The translations under genes and the position numbers were made by a program. This document shows, piece after piece, positions 33,818 to 42,236 of a stretch of DNA of 64,000 bases. The notes under the pieces are model-generated. The model was given only the letters and a program-made list of their open reading frames with translations. It searched no databases and was not told where the DNA came from. The DNA comes from Mycolicibacillus trivialis (GTDB taxonomy: Bacteria > Actinomycetota > Actinomycetes > Mycobacteriales > Mycobacteriaceae), in the NCBI RefSeq assembly GCF_002102395.1, contig NZ_LQPZ01000013.1, positions 150,659 to 214,658 on the forward strand, in the 5' to 3' direction. Position 1 is the first letter of the stretch. Each line of letters opens with the position of its first letter.

Positions 33818-34672
33818 GTGTCGATCGAACGAGTAGGCGTCATCGGAGCCGGGCAGATGGGGGCCGGCATCGCCGAGGTGTCGGCGCGCGCCGGCGTGGC
33901 GGTGACGGTCTTCGAAACCTCCGACGCGCTGGTCAACGCCGGGCGCAACCGCATCACCAAATCGCTGGAACGCGGGGTCAGTTCGGGCAAGATCACCGAA
34001 CGCGAACGCGACCAGGTGCTCTCCCAGCTCACGTTCACCTGCGATCTGACCGACATGGCCGACCGTCAGTTGGTCATCGAGGCGGTGATTGAAGACGAGA
34101 CGATCAAGGCCGGGATCTTCGCCGACCTGGACCGGATCATCACCGACCCGAGTGCGGTGCTGGCGTCGAACACCTCCTCGATCCCGATCATGCGGATCGC
34201 CGCGGCCACCGAGAACCCGCAGCGGGTCCTGGGCCTGCACTTCTTCAACCCGGTTCCGGTGCTCCCGCTGGTCGAGTTGGTCAGCACGCTGGTCACCGAC
34301 GAGAGCGCCATCGAACGCACCGAGCAGTTCGCCGGGGATGTACTCGGCAAGCAGGTCGTGCGCTGCTCGGACCGGTCCGGCTTCGTGGTCAACGCGCTGC
34401 TGGTGCCCTACCTGCTCTCGGCGATCCGGATGGTGGAGGACGGCTTCGCCACCGTGGCGGACGTCGACAAGGCGGTGGTGGCCGGGCTGTCCCACCCGAT
34501 GGGGCCGCTGCGACTTTCCGACCTGGTCGGGTTGGACACGCTGAAACTCATCGCGGACAAGCTCTTCGACGAGTTCAAACAGCCGCACCTCGCGCCGCCG
34601 CCACTGCTGCTGCGCATGGTCGAGGCCGGCCAGCTCGGCAAGAAGTCCGGCCGCGGCTTCTACGACTACTGA
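33818..34672 (+). CDS. fadB2: 3-hydroxybutyryl-CoA dehydrogenase
   Basis: 284 residues from GTG 33818, with AAGGAG at 33808-33813. NAD-binding VGVIGAGQMGAGIAEVSARAG, then ASNTSSIPIMRIAAATENPQRVLGLHFFNPVPVLPLVE (catalytic Ser/His/Asn region) and SGRGFYDY at the end. It oxidises 3-hydroxybutyryl-CoA in the reverse or forward direction of short-chain fatty-acid metabolism. It follows aceA as in M. tuberculosis. Its stop abuts the stop of the convergent madR gene with no gap; the umaA/pcaA methyltransferase genes found there in M. tuberculosis are missing. Confidence 0.95.
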   Translation: MSIERVGVIGAGQMGAGIAEVSARAGVAVTVFETSDALVNAGRNRITKSLERGVSSGKITERERDQVLSQLTFTCDLTDMADRQLVIEAVIEDETIKAGIFADLDRIITDPSAVLASNTSSIPIMRIAAATENPQRVLGLHFFNPVPVLPLVELVSTLVTDESAIERTEQFAGDVLGKQVVRCSDRSGFVVNALLVPYLLSAIRMVEDGFATVADVDKAVVAGLSHPMGPLRLSDLVGLDTLKLIADKLFDEFKQPHLAPPPLLLRMVEAGQLGKKSGRGFYDY

Positions 34673-35395
34673 TTACTGGGCGGCGTCCAGCGACGGCACG
34701 ATCGGGGACGGGTGCGGCATGGAACTGAACTTCTCCAGTGAGCCGCCCACCTCGACGATGCCGACCAGCGCGTTCCACGACAGCATGTGCAGGTAGTCGA
34801 TCAGCTCGTCGGAGCTCATCCGCCGGTGCGACATCCACGAGTGCGTCGCCAGCTGCACGCCGCCGACGATCATGTAGGACCAGGTCTCGACGCCGTGGGT
34901 GTCCATCCCGGCCTCTTGCATCCGCCGACGCAACATCACCGTCAACATCCCGGCGATGATGCGCTCGCTGTCGGCGATCACCTTGCTCTTGCTGGCCGAA
35001 CTGTTGGCCATCACGAACGGGTAGATCTCCGGTTCGGCGGCCACCGTGTCGACGTACACCCGGATGATCTCGCGGGTCAGGGCGAAGCCGTCGAGCTGCG
35101 CTGACAGCGCCGCCGCCATGTTGGGAATCAGGGTGGTCTGGGCGAACCGCATCATCACCGCGGTGGTGAGGTCGTTCTTGTCCACGAAGTAGCGGTAGAG
35201 CACGGTTTTGGAGACGCCGATGTCGGTGGCGATCTCGTCCATGCTCACGTCGCGCCCACGTCGGCGGATAGCGTCCAGCGTGCCGTCGACCAGTTCGGTG
35301 CGGCGTTCAACCTTGTGCTGGTGCCAGCGGCGTTTGCGGCCGTCGGCTTTCACGTTCCTCGTCGGGATGTCGGAGTCCACCTTCGCGGTTCCCAT
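34673..35395 (-). CDS. madR: TetR-family regulator of mycolic acid desaturation (Rv0472c-like)
   Basis: 240 residues. The helix-turn-helix lies at about 35-75 (GTLDAIRRRGRDVSMDEIATDIGVSKTVLYRYFVDKNDLTTAVM), preceded by a basic N-terminal arm (RKRRWHQHKVERR). The C-terminal domain matches TetR_C_HVO-like acyl-CoA-sensing forms. By gene order this is the counterpart of Rv0472c, described as MadR, an acyl-CoA-responsive repressor of desA1/desA2. It is divergent from the DUF445 gene. Symbol is based on synteny and sequence pattern. Confidence 0.82.
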   Translation of the reverse strand: MGTAKVDSDIPTRNVKADGRKRRWHQHKVERRTELVDGTLDAIRRRGRDVSMDEIATDIGVSKTVLYRYFVDKNDLTTAVMMRFAQTTLIPNMAAALSAQLDGFALTREIIRVYVDTVAAEPEIYPFVMANSSASKSKVIADSERIIAGMLTVMLRRRMQEAGMDTHGVETWSYMIVGGVQLATHSWMSHRRMSSDELIDYLHMLSWNALVGIVEVGGSLEKFSSMPHPSPIVPSLDAAQ

Positions 35396-35486
35396 TCACT
35401 CGATGCCCTCGATACTACGGATGGCACCGAACGGCCGGCGTCTCCGGGATGCGGCGCGGCGGCGACGGAACGTGGATGATGGTGCG

Positions 35487-36815
35487 GTGGCGCTCCGAAC
35501 CGACCCGGCCCCGCCCCAGCCCGGACTGGGGACTTCGTTCGCGGAATCGTTTGCCGGAGCCGATCCGGCCGCCGACGCCGACCGGCTCCGATCCCTGCGG
35601 GTGATGAAGGTGGTGGCGCTGAGTTTCCTGCTCGGCGCCACCGTGGTGTTCCTGCTGTGCCGGTGGGCGCAGTCCGACGGTACGGCGGCGACCTGGGTGG
35701 GTTACGTCGGCGCGGCCGCCGAGGCGGGGATGGTCGGCGCGCTGGCCGACTGGTTTGCGGTCACGGCGCTGTTCAAACGGCCGCTGGGTCTGCCGATCCC
35801 GCACACCGCGATCATCAAGCGCAAGAAGGATCAGCTCGGCGAGGGGCTGGGCACCTTCGTGCGGGAGAATTTCCTGGCCCCCGATGTGGTGGCGACCAAG
35901 CTGCGCGACGCCCAGGTCGCCAGCCGGGTCGGTAAATGGCTGGCCGACCCCGGCCATGCCGAACGGGTCGCCGCCGAGACCGCCACCGTGCTGCGGGTCC
36001 TGGTCGAACTGCTGCGCGACGAGGACGTGCAGACCGTGATCGACCGGATGATCGTGCGCCGCATCGCCGAACCGCAGTGGGGCCCGCCGGCGGGTCGAAT
36101 GCTGAGCAGCCTGCTCGCCGAGAACCGGCAGGAGGCGCTGATCCAGCTGCTCTGCGACCGCGCCTTCCAATGGTCGCTCAACGCCGGGGACACCATCGAG
36201 AAGGTGGTCACCCGCGACTCACCGGGCTGGACGCCCCGGTTCGTCGACCAGATGGTCGGCGATCGGATCCACCGCGAGCTGATGGACTTCACCGACAAGG
36301 TGCGCCGCGACCCGAACCATGAGCTGCGCCGGTCGGCCACCCGGTTCCTGTTCGACTTCGCCGAGGACCTGCAGCACGACCCGACCACGATCGAACGTGC
36401 CGACAACGTCAAGGACCAGCTGATGGCGCGCGAAGAGGTCACCACCGCCGCCGAGACCGCGTGGAAGACCCTCAAGCGGTTGGTGCTCGAGGGCGTCGAC
36501 GACCCGGCCAGCACGCTGCGCAGCCGGGTGGCCGAGACCGCCGTCCGCATCGGTGAATCGCTGCGCGACGACGCGGAGCTGCGCGACAAGGTCGACAGCT
36601 GGCTGGTGCGGGCCGCCCAGCACCTGGTCGCCCAATACGGGGTGGAGATCACCGCGATCATCACCGAGACGATCGAGCGCTGGGACGCCGCGGAGGCCAG
36701 CCGGCGCATCGAATTGCACGTCGGCCGCGACCTGCAGTTCATCCGGATCAACGGCACCGTGGTGGGCTCACTCGCCGGCCTGGTGATCTACACGATCGCA
36801 CATCTAGCGTTCTGA
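35487..36815 (+). CDS. DUF445 membrane protein (Rv0473-like)
   Basis: 442 residues from GTG 35487; ATG 35421 in the same frame adds an Arg-rich 22-residue extension that I consider less likely. A membrane helix (VVALSFLLGATVVFLLCRWA) is followed by YVGAAAEAGMVGALADWFAVTALFKRPLGLPIPHTAIIKRKKDQLGEGLGTFVRENFL, the hallmark of DUF445. A long helical middle part follows, and a closing hydrophobic segment (INGTVVGSLAGLVIYTIAHLAF). Located at the inner membrane; function unknown. Same position as Rv0473. Confidence 0.85.
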   Translation: MALRTDPAPPQPGLGTSFAESFAGADPAADADRLRSLRVMKVVALSFLLGATVVFLLCRWAQSDGTAATWVGYVGAAAEAGMVGALADWFAVTALFKRPLGLPIPHTAIIKRKKDQLGEGLGTFVRENFLAPDVVATKLRDAQVASRVGKWLADPGHAERVAAETATVLRVLVELLRDEDVQTVIDRMIVRRIAEPQWGPPAGRMLSSLLAENRQEALIQLLCDRAFQWSLNAGDTIEKVVTRDSPGWTPRFVDQMVGDRIHRELMDFTDKVRRDPNHELRRSATRFLFDFAEDLQHDPTTIERADNVKDQLMAREEVTTAAETAWKTLKRLVLEGVDDPASTLRSRVAETAVRIGESLRDDAELRDKVDSWLVRAAQHLVAQYGVEITAIITETIERWDAAEASRRIELHVGRDLQFIRINGTVVGSLAGLVIYTIAHLAF

Positions 36816-36824
36816 CCTGCGCTA

Positions 36825-36861
36825 ACAGGTGCTTGCAAAAGCTAGCACCTGTGCGTATGCT
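36825..36861 (+). promoter_or_regulatory. Promoter and overlapping operator of the XRE regulator gene
   Basis: TTGCAA (36833-36838) and TATGCT (36856-36861) are separated by 17 bp and form a convincing sigma-A-type promoter. A 9-bp inverted repeat, ACAGGTGCT (36825-36833) and AGCACCTGT (36844-36852), brackets the -35 element. The geometry fits autorepression by the downstream XRE protein. Confidence 0.7.
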
Positions 36862-36901
36862 GGGGCTGTCAGTAACGACGACCCAACGCAGGGGAGGGCG
36901 G

Positions 36902-37294
36902 ATGTCTCAAGACGAGAAACTCGCCGCCACTGTGGTCTCCGCCGCATCGGACATCGGCAGCTTCATCCGGTCGCAGCGGGAAGCCGCCCAGGTCTCGATG
37001 CGGCAACTGGCGGACAAGGCCGGGGTCAGCAACCCCTACCTCTCACAGATCGAGCGCGGGTTGCGCAAGCCGTCCGCGGATGTGCTCAGCCAGATCGCCA
37101 AGGCGTTGCGCCTGTCGGCTGAAGTGCTTTACGTTCGGGCCGGGATCCTCGAGCCCAGTGAGGGCAGCGAGGTCCGGGACGCCATCATCACCGACCCGGC
37201 GATCACCGAACGGCAAAAACAGGTTCTGCTGGACATCTACTCGTCGTTCGTGCAGCAGAACGCTCCGGAGGGTGAGGAGTCGCCATCGGACTGA
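36902..37294 (+). CDS. XRE-family transcriptional regulator (Rv0474-like)
   Basis: 130 residues from ATG 36902, with GGGGAGGG upstream. The helix-turn-helix spans about 20-75 (IRSQREAAQVSMRQLADKAGVSNPYLSQIERGLRKPSADVLSQIAKAL). The C-terminal part has EVRDAIITDPAITERQKQVLLDIYSSFV, helical, likely for dimerisation. The M. tuberculosis counterpart Rv0474 has been reported as a copper-responsive repressor. It has its own strong promoter with an overlapping inverted repeat and lies 54 bp upstream of hbhA. Confidence 0.92.
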   Translation: MSQDEKLAATVVSAASDIGSFIRSQREAAQVSMRQLADKAGVSNPYLSQIERGLRKPSADVLSQIAKALRLSAEVLYVRAGILEPSEGSEVRDAIITDPAITERQKQVLLDIYSSFVQQNAPEGEESPSD

Positions 37295-37348
37295 CTCCGC
37301 ACGCTCAGGAATGACCCCAGAAACCAACGACCGAAAGGAACCATCACC

Positions 37349-37984
37349 ATGGCCGAGAACCCCAACATCGAAGAACTGAAGGCCCCGCTGCTCGCCGCGC
37401 TCGGCGCCGCCGACCTGGCCCTGGCCACCGTCAACGACCTGGTCGCCAACATGCGCGAGCGTGCCGACGAGGCCCGCAGCAACACCACCACCCGGGTCGA
37501 GGAGAGCCGGGCCCGGCTGAACAAGCTTCAGGACGAGCTGCCCGAGCAGTTCGAGGAGCTGCGCGAGAAGTTCACCGCCGAGGAGCTGCGCAAGGCCGCC
37601 GAAGGCTACGTCGAGGCCGCGACCAACCGCTACAACGACCTGGTCGCCCGCGGGGAGGCCGCGCTGGAGCGGCTGCGCCACCAGCCGGCGTTCGAGGACG
37701 CGGCGGACCGCGCCGAGGGCTACGTCGACCAGGCCGTCGAGCTGACCCAGGAGGCGCTGGGCAACGTGGCCACCCAGACCCGCGCGGTCGGTGAGCGTGC
37801 CGCCAAGCTGGTCGGTGTGGAGCTGCCCAAGAAGGTCGACGAGGCGACCGAGAAGGCCGCCAAGTCCGCCGAGAAGGCCGAGAAGAAGGTGACGGGCAAG
37901 AAGGCCCCGGCCGCCAAGAAGGCGCCGGCCGCCAAGAAGGCTCCGGCCAAGAAGGCTCCGGCCAAGAAGGTCACCCAGAAGTAA
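37349..37984 (+). CDS. hbhA: Heparin-binding haemagglutinin adhesin
   Basis: 211 residues. A short N-terminus ([28 protein letters not shown], partly membrane-seeking) leads to a long alpha-helical coiled coil (~40-165). The C-terminus is Lys-rich with repeats of KKAPA(AK), about residues 170-211, the heparin-binding region that is methylated in M. tuberculosis. HbhA is a surface adhesin also linked to intracellular lipid inclusions. GAAAGGAAC precedes the ATG. A strong hairpin ends the gene. Confidence 0.96.
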   Translation: MAENPNIEELKAPLLAALGAADLALATVNDLVANMRERADEARSNTTTRVEESRARLNKLQDELPEQFEELREKFTAEELRKAAEGYVEAATNRYNDLVARGEAALERLRHQPAFEDAADRAEGYVDQAVELTQEALGNVATQTRAVGERAAKLVGVELPKKVDEATEKAAKSAEKAEKKVTGKKAPAAKKAPAAKKAPAKKAPAKKVTQK

Positions 37985-37994
37985 CCGGTATCAC

Positions 37995-38034
37995 CCGACG
38001 CCCCCCGCCGCCCAGCCGCGACGGGGGGCGTCGG
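37995..38034 (+). terminator. Strong 13-bp hairpin terminator after hbhA
   Basis: CCGACGCCCCCCG (37995-38007) is perfectly complementary to CGGGGGGCGTCGG (38022-38034) with a 14-nt loop, beginning 11 bp after the hbhA stop. No T-tract follows, as is usual for mycobacterial intrinsic terminators. Confidence 0.75.
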
Positions 38035-38060
38035 CGTCGGGGCACCTTTAGACTGGCGGG

Positions 38061-38345
38061 GTGACATTCCCCTACGCAGCCAACCTGGTGTTGCTGGCGG
38101 TGCAGGCCGCCGTCGCGTTGGCCACGCTCTACGCGTTGGTGCATGCGGCGCTGCAACGGCCCGACGCCTACGCCGCCACCGAGAAGCTGACCAAGCCGGT
38201 GTGGCTGGTGATCCTGGCCGTCGGTCTGTTGCTGGCCGTGCTGCCCAACTTCATCCTCGGGCCGGTCATCGCGGCGTGTGCGGCGGGGGTGTACCTCGTC
38301 GACGTGCGGCCGCGACTGCTCGACGTGCAGGGCAAATCCCGCTGA
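38061..38345 (+). CDS. DUF2516 small membrane protein (Rv0476-like)
   Basis: 94 residues from GTG 38061. Two membrane helices ([59 protein letters not shown]) and a short cytosolic tail ([14 protein letters not shown]). This fits DUF2516, and gene order matches Rv0476. It follows the hbhA terminator and is closely followed by the next two genes, which probably form one transcript. Confidence 0.87.
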   Translation: MTFPYAANLVLLAVQAAVALATLYALVHAALQRPDAYAATEKLTKPVWLVILAVGLLLAVLPNFILGPVIAACAAGVYLVDVRPRLLDVQGKSR

Positions 38346-38348
38346 CCG

Positions 38349-38747
38349 ATGCGCGTCATCCTCGCCGCGCTGACGGCAGCGCCGATTCTGCTGACCGGCG
38401 TCCCCGCGCACGCCGAGGCCGGGCCCGCCCTGATCGACCACGTCGAATGGACCGACTGGCAGGGCCTGGCCAGCCTGCGGGTGTATCCGCTGCCCGCGGG
38501 CCGGGCGGCGGCGGCCCGGCTCGGCGCCACCGGCGACGGTGAACGCGCCTGGAGCGAGGTGTTGGCCCAGGCGCCCGACGCGGGCAGCCCGGGCATGCGC
38601 GAACAGTTCCTGTGCCATTGGCAGTACGCCGAGTTGGCGCAGCCCGGCAAGACCAGCTGGAACCTGGAGCCGTGGCGGCCGGTGGTCGACGAGGCCACGA
38701 TGCTCGACGCCGGCTGCAACCCCGGCGCGGAGGAGGAACCGTTCTGA
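38349..38747 (+). CDS. Secreted DUF2599 protein (Rv0477-like)
   Basis: 132 residues. Signal peptide at about 1-22 ([22 protein letters not shown]). The mature domain [24 protein letters not shown] and [43 protein letters not shown] matches DUF2599, with two Cys likely forming a disulfide. It starts 3 bp after the previous stop, and its own stop overlaps the deoC start. Confidence 0.9.
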   Translation: MRVILAALTAAPILLTGVPAHAEAGPALIDHVEWTDWQGLASLRVYPLPAGRAAAARLGATGDGERAWSEVLAQAPDAGSPGMREQFLCHWQYAELAQPGKTSWNLEPWRPVVDEATMLDAGCNPGAEEEPF

Positions 38748-39415
38748 TGGCCCGCAGTCGCGAACAGGTCGCCGCGGTCGTCGACCACACCCTGCTCAAA
38801 CCCGAGACCACCCCCACCCAGGTCGCCGATCTGGTCGCCGAGGCCACCGAATTGGGCGTGTACGCGGTCTGCGTCTCACCGTCGATGGTGCCCGCGGCGG
38901 TCAACACCGCCGGGCTGCCGGTCGCCACCGTCGCCGGATTCCCGTCCGGCAAACACCACAGCGAGATCAAAGCCGCCGAGGCGGCCCGGGCCGTGGAGGC
39001 CGGCGCCGACGAGGTCGACATGGTGCTCGACGTGGGCGCGGTGCTCTGCGGGGACCTCGCCGCCGTCGCCGCCGACATCGGCATGGTCCGCACCGCCGTC
39101 CCCGGCGCGGTGCTGAAGGTGATCGTGGAGTCCGCGGTGCTGCTCGGCATCGGCGGGGAGGAGGCGCTGATCGGTGCCTGCCGCGCCGCCGAGAACGCCG
39201 GCGCGGACTTCGTGAAGACCTCCACCGGCTTCCACCCGACCGGTGGGGCGTCGGTGCGCGCGGTGGAGGTGATGGCCGCGACCGTCGGCGGACGTCTCGG
39301 CGTGAAGGCCAGCGGCGGCATCCGCACCGCGGCGGACGCGGCGGCCCTGCTCGACGCGGGCGCCACCCGGTTGGGGCTCTCCGGCACCCGCGCCATCCTC
39401 GACGGTTTCAGCTGA
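38747..39415 (+). CDS. deoC: Deoxyribose-phosphate aldolase
   Basis: 222 residues from ATG 38747, overlapping the previous stop by one base. [50 protein letters not shown] (Schiff-base Lys) and [14 protein letters not shown] (assisting Lys) are all intact. It cleaves 2-deoxyribose-5-phosphate to glyceraldehyde-3-phosphate and acetaldehyde. The acetaldehyde could feed the aldehyde dehydrogenases present in the window. Cytosolic, normal length. Confidence 0.96.
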   Translation: MARSREQVAAVVDHTLLKPETTPTQVADLVAEATELGVYAVCVSPSMVPAAVNTAGLPVATVAGFPSGKHHSEIKAAEAARAVEAGADEVDMVLDVGAVLCGDLAAVAADIGMVRTAVPGAVLKVIVESAVLLGIGGEEALIGACRAAENAGADFVKTSTGFHPTGGASVRAVEVMAATVGGRLGVKASGGIRTAADAAALLDAGATRLGLSGTRAILDGFS

Positions 39416-39430
39416 AACCGGCCCGCCGGA

Positions 39431-40549
39431 TCAGATGTCGGCGAAGCAGGGGTTGTTCGTGCTGGTCGGGATCGCGGCGTTGTGGGTGGACAGCCGGGCC
39501 ACCACGCCGTTGTCGGTCACCTCGACGCTGTCGGCCTTGATGCCCAGCGGGTAGTCCTTGGTCAGGTCCTTGGTGAACCCGTCGAGCATCGACTGGATGC
39601 TCTCGCGGGGCAGCGTGAGCCCGAGCCCGTCGAACTTCACCACCTCGAGCCCGAAACCGCCGTTGGTCACCGTCGGCTTCGCGACGATCGTGCTGAAGGT
39701 GCCCTTCAACTCCACGGTGCCGTCGTTGGGGTTGGTCTTGACGCTCTTGACCGCGAGCCCACCGAGGATCGGGATCTCCGATTCCACGGTCTCCTTGATC
39801 CCGGTCGTGGTCCAGGTGATCGCGGCCTCGAGCGTGCCGATCGTGCCCTTGGCGTCGGCGGTCGGAGTGAGGTCGACGTCGCTGATCTGGATGTCGACGG
39901 TCATGTCTTTGGCGTGCCGCACCCGGGCGCCATCGCTGTGGATGACGATGTTGGTGTAGCGCCCGGTGAAGTGCTGCCACAACACCGGCGGTGTGACCCC
40001 GAACGACACCTGCACGCCGTCTTGGATCTCACACTGTGCGGCGGTGCTGACCTTGCTGTTGGCGACGTGGCGGGCGTACAGCTCCGCGCCGATCACGCCC
40101 GCCGCGACCAACGCGATCACGGTGACGACGATCAGCAGGATCGAGACGGGATCGGTCAGTAGACCGCGCAGCTTCGCGCCCAGTCCCTTGCCGTTGGCCG
40201 GCGGTGGCCCGGCCGGCGGCTGGCCGCCATCCGGATCGGTGGCCGGTTCGGGCTGCGGACCGGGCGTGCGCGGCGGGGTGATCTGGCGGGTCGGTGTCTC
40301 CCCGCCGCGGCCGGTGACGTTCATCTGGCGGGTCGCCGACTGCGACGGCGGCTCGACGGGCCGGGCCGGCGGAACCGGCTGCTGCGGCGGCTGGTGCGGT
40401 GGCTGCGGCGGAGCGCTGTGTGGCGGTGTGCCGCGCGGCGGGACGTTCTGCGGGGGCACATTGTGCTGGGGCGGCCCGTGCGGCGGGACGTTCTGCGGCG
40501 GGCGGCTCCACGGCGAATCACCGGGTGGCGGTCCAGGCGGTGTGGTCAC
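39431..40549 (-). CDS. DUF2993 membrane-anchored protein with Pro-rich tail (Rv0479c-like)
   Basis: 372 residues. The first ~125 residues are Pro-rich and disordered (PPQNVPPHGPPQHNVPPQNVPP). One membrane helix follows (DPVSILLIVVTVIALVAAGVIGAELY, about 133-160). The outer domain is DUF2993 (SFGVTPPVLWQHFTGRYTNIVIHSDGARVRHAKDMTVDIQISDVDL ... TVTNGGFGLEVVKFDGLGLTLPRESIQSML), a TULIP-like fold that may carry lipid; the relative LmeA helps make lipoarabinomannan. Function here is inferred. Convergent with deoC. Confidence 0.87.
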   Translation of the reverse strand: MTTPPGPPPGDSPWSRPPQNVPPHGPPQHNVPPQNVPPRGTPPHSAPPQPPHQPPQQPVPPARPVEPPSQSATRQMNVTGRGGETPTRQITPPRTPGPQPEPATDPDGGQPPAGPPPANGKGLGAKLRGLLTDPVSILLIVVTVIALVAAGVIGAELYARHVANSKVSTAAQCEIQDGVQVSFGVTPPVLWQHFTGRYTNIVIHSDGARVRHAKDMTVDIQISDVDLTPTADAKGTIGTLEAAITWTTTGIKETVESEIPILGGLAVKSVKTNPNDGTVELKGTFSTIVAKPTVTNGGFGLEVVKFDGLGLTLPRESIQSMLDGFTKDLTKDYPLGIKADSVEVTDNGVVARLSTHNAAIPTSTNNPCFADI

Positions 40550-40639
40550 CCGGGTGATTCTGCCTTATCGCGGTGAACAATGTCGGAGCGGATTTTGCTG
40601 CGGCCGACCGGCCGACCGGCCGACGCGGAAGCGCGGAGA

Positions 40640-41452
40640 TCAGGTCGCGAAGATGTCGGGGTCGAAGTTCTGCGCCCGGTTGCTGAGCACACCCAGGGTG
40701 CGGCGTGCCTGCTCGACGGTGGCGATGTCGATGTCGGTGACCAGCAACTGTGGGTCGCTGCCCGCCTCGGCCAGCACCGCACCGAACGGCGAGGCGATCA
40801 GGCTGCCGCCCGTCCCGGTCGGCGCGGCGGTGGGCGGCGACACCTCACCGGGATCGGCCTGCCCGGCCGCCGCGACGAAACAGCCGGAGTCCAGTGCCCG
40901 CGCGCGGGTCAGCAGACGCCACTGGTCGAGTTTGCCGGGCCCGGCGCCCCAGGACGCGCTGAGCGTGATCACCTGCGCGCCGCGGTCGGCGAGCGCGGCG
41001 TACAGCGCCGGGAAGCGCACGTCGTAGCAGGTGCTCAACCCGACTGTCACCCCGTCGACCTCGATCGACACCGGGCGGTCACCGCGGGCGACCGTGCGCG
41101 ACTCGGTGAACCCGAACGCGTCGAACAGGTGGATCTTGTCGTAGTGGGTGTCGAGGTCCGGCCCGACCGCCAACAGCGTGTTGGCCACCCGTTGCTCGGC
41201 GGCGGGAGTGAACATCCCGGCGATCACGGTCACCCCGGTGCGGGCCGCGATGTCGCGCACCCCGTCGGCCCACCGGCCGGTGACCGGTTCGGCGACCGGG
41301 CCCAGCGGCACCCCGAACCGGCACATCGTCGCCTCCGGGAACACCACCAGCGTCGCGCCGGCCTCGGCGGCCCGCCCGGTGTAGTCGGCCACCACCGCCA
41401 GGTTCGCCGCCGGGTCGGTACCGCTGAGTATCTGCGCCACCGCGATCCGCAT
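40640..41452 (-). CDS. Carbon-nitrogen hydrolase (nitrilase/Nit superfamily, Rv0480c-like)
   Basis: 270 residues. The catalytic triad is complete: Glu40 in LVVFPEATM, Lys106 in HYDKIHLFDAF and Cys142 in LSTCYDVRFP. These Nit-type amidases hydrolyse omega-amides or deaminated glutathione-like metabolites. Cytosolic, no signal peptide. Upstream of its start lies a 160-bp repeat array (41481-41640). Confidence 0.93.
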   Translation of the reverse strand: MRIAVAQILSGTDPAANLAVVADYTGRAAEAGATLVVFPEATMCRFGVPLGPVAEPVTGRWADGVRDIAARTGVTVIAGMFTPAAEQRVANTLLAVGPDLDTHYDKIHLFDAFGFTESRTVARGDRPVSIEVDGVTVGLSTCYDVRFPALYAALADRGAQVITLSASWGAGPGKLDQWRLLTRARALDSGCFVAAAGQADPGEVSPPTAAPTGTGGSLIASPFGAVLAEAGSDPQLLVTDIDIATVEQARRTLGVLSNRAQNFDPDIFAT

Positions 41453-41480
41453 ACCGCCAGCCTATCGACGCGGGCCGTCC

Positions 41481-41543
41481 GGCACTCGAATGAAGCGATG
41501 CGGCACCCGAGTGAAGCGTTACGGCGATCGAGTGAAGTCTCAT
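41481..41543 (+). repeat. Three 21-bp tandem repeats with CGAGTGAAG core
   Basis: Consecutive 21-bp units start at 41481, 41502 and 41523, with consensus GGCACYCGARTGAAGCGWTRC; the third is the most diverged. They carry the same core as the repeat at 7385-7396 and precede an oppositely oriented 25-bp array. The 252-bp gap between the nitrilase and DUF2505 genes holds nothing else recognisable. Confidence 0.75.
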
Positions 41544-41566
41544 GGCGGGATCCGGCCGAGATTTCC

Positions 41567-41640
41567 GCCGTGGAACTTCACTCGCGGGGATGCCGTGGAA
41601 CTTCACTCGCGGGGATGCCGTGGAACTTCACTCGCGGGGA
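41567..41640 (-). repeat. Three 25-bp tandem repeats with GAACTTCACTCG core
   Basis: Units at 41567-41591, 41592-41616 and 41617-41640 are virtually identical (GCCGTGGAACTTCACTCG followed by CGGGGAT; only the last unit lacks the final T). A decayed fourth copy, ACCACTCGCGGGG, follows at about 41650. They are inverted relative to the 21-bp array just upstream, so RNA or DNA hairpins between the arrays are possible. Confidence 0.85.
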
Positions 41641-41704
41641 GAGGCCGTCGACCACTCGCGGGGGATTGGGCGACGCGGGAGATTGCGCGGCCCGCCGCGC
41701 CGTC

Positions 41705-42211
41705 TCAGCGGTGCTCGGCGAGCCAGGACGCGGTGAAACGCTGCTCGGCGGCGAGCAGGTCGCCCAACGCGCCGGCGATGAACGACTCGAGCTTGCCGCC
41801 CACCAACGGCACGTTGACCCGCACCGTCGCTGACACACTCAGCTGAGATCCACTCGGCAGAGGCGCCAGCCGCGCGGTGCTCGACAGCGACGCCGGAGCC
41901 CCCTTGACCTCGGCGTCAACCTCGCCGCGCGACACCCCGGCCTGTACCGGCCGCCAGATCTCGCGGCGCACCACGTCGAGGTCGCCGCGATGAAACTGCG
42001 CTGCCAGGGCCGGTAACCGCCAGCGCGCCAGGCTCTGGGTGGCGCTGACGTCCACGGTGCCGTCATCGGCGACGGTCAACGCGTCCAGGGTGGCGACGTC
42101 GGCGCCGGACTCGGCCAGCCGGGCCAGCCAGTACTGCCGGTCACCGAACGCGGCGAAAACCTCCTCGACGTCGACCGGGTAGTCGGCCGACAAGTCGAAT
42201 GATCGCGGCAT
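41705..42211 (-). CDS. DUF2505 family protein (Rv0481c-like)
   Basis: 168 residues. [35 protein letters not shown] starts an SRPBCC-like fold; [73 protein letters not shown] matches DUF2505. No catalytic residues are evident; probably a hydrophobic-ligand or lipid-binding protein. It is divergent from murB with only 25 bp between starts, so the two share a promoter region. Confidence 0.87.
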   Translation of the reverse strand: MPRSFDLSADYPVDVEEVFAAFGDRQYWLARLAESGADVATLDALTVADDGTVDVSATQSLARWRLPALAAQFHRGDLDVVRREIWRPVQAGVSRGEVDAEVKGAPASLSSTARLAPLPSGSQLSVSATVRVNVPLVGGKLESFIAGALGDLLAAEQRFTASWLAEHR

Positions 42212-42236
42212 AGCTGGTCAGGCTACCGTTCCTGGC

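Noticed and set aside
41481..41640. CRISPR array
   Set aside because: Units are contiguous without unique spacers, two unit lengths occur in opposite orientation, and no cas genes are present.
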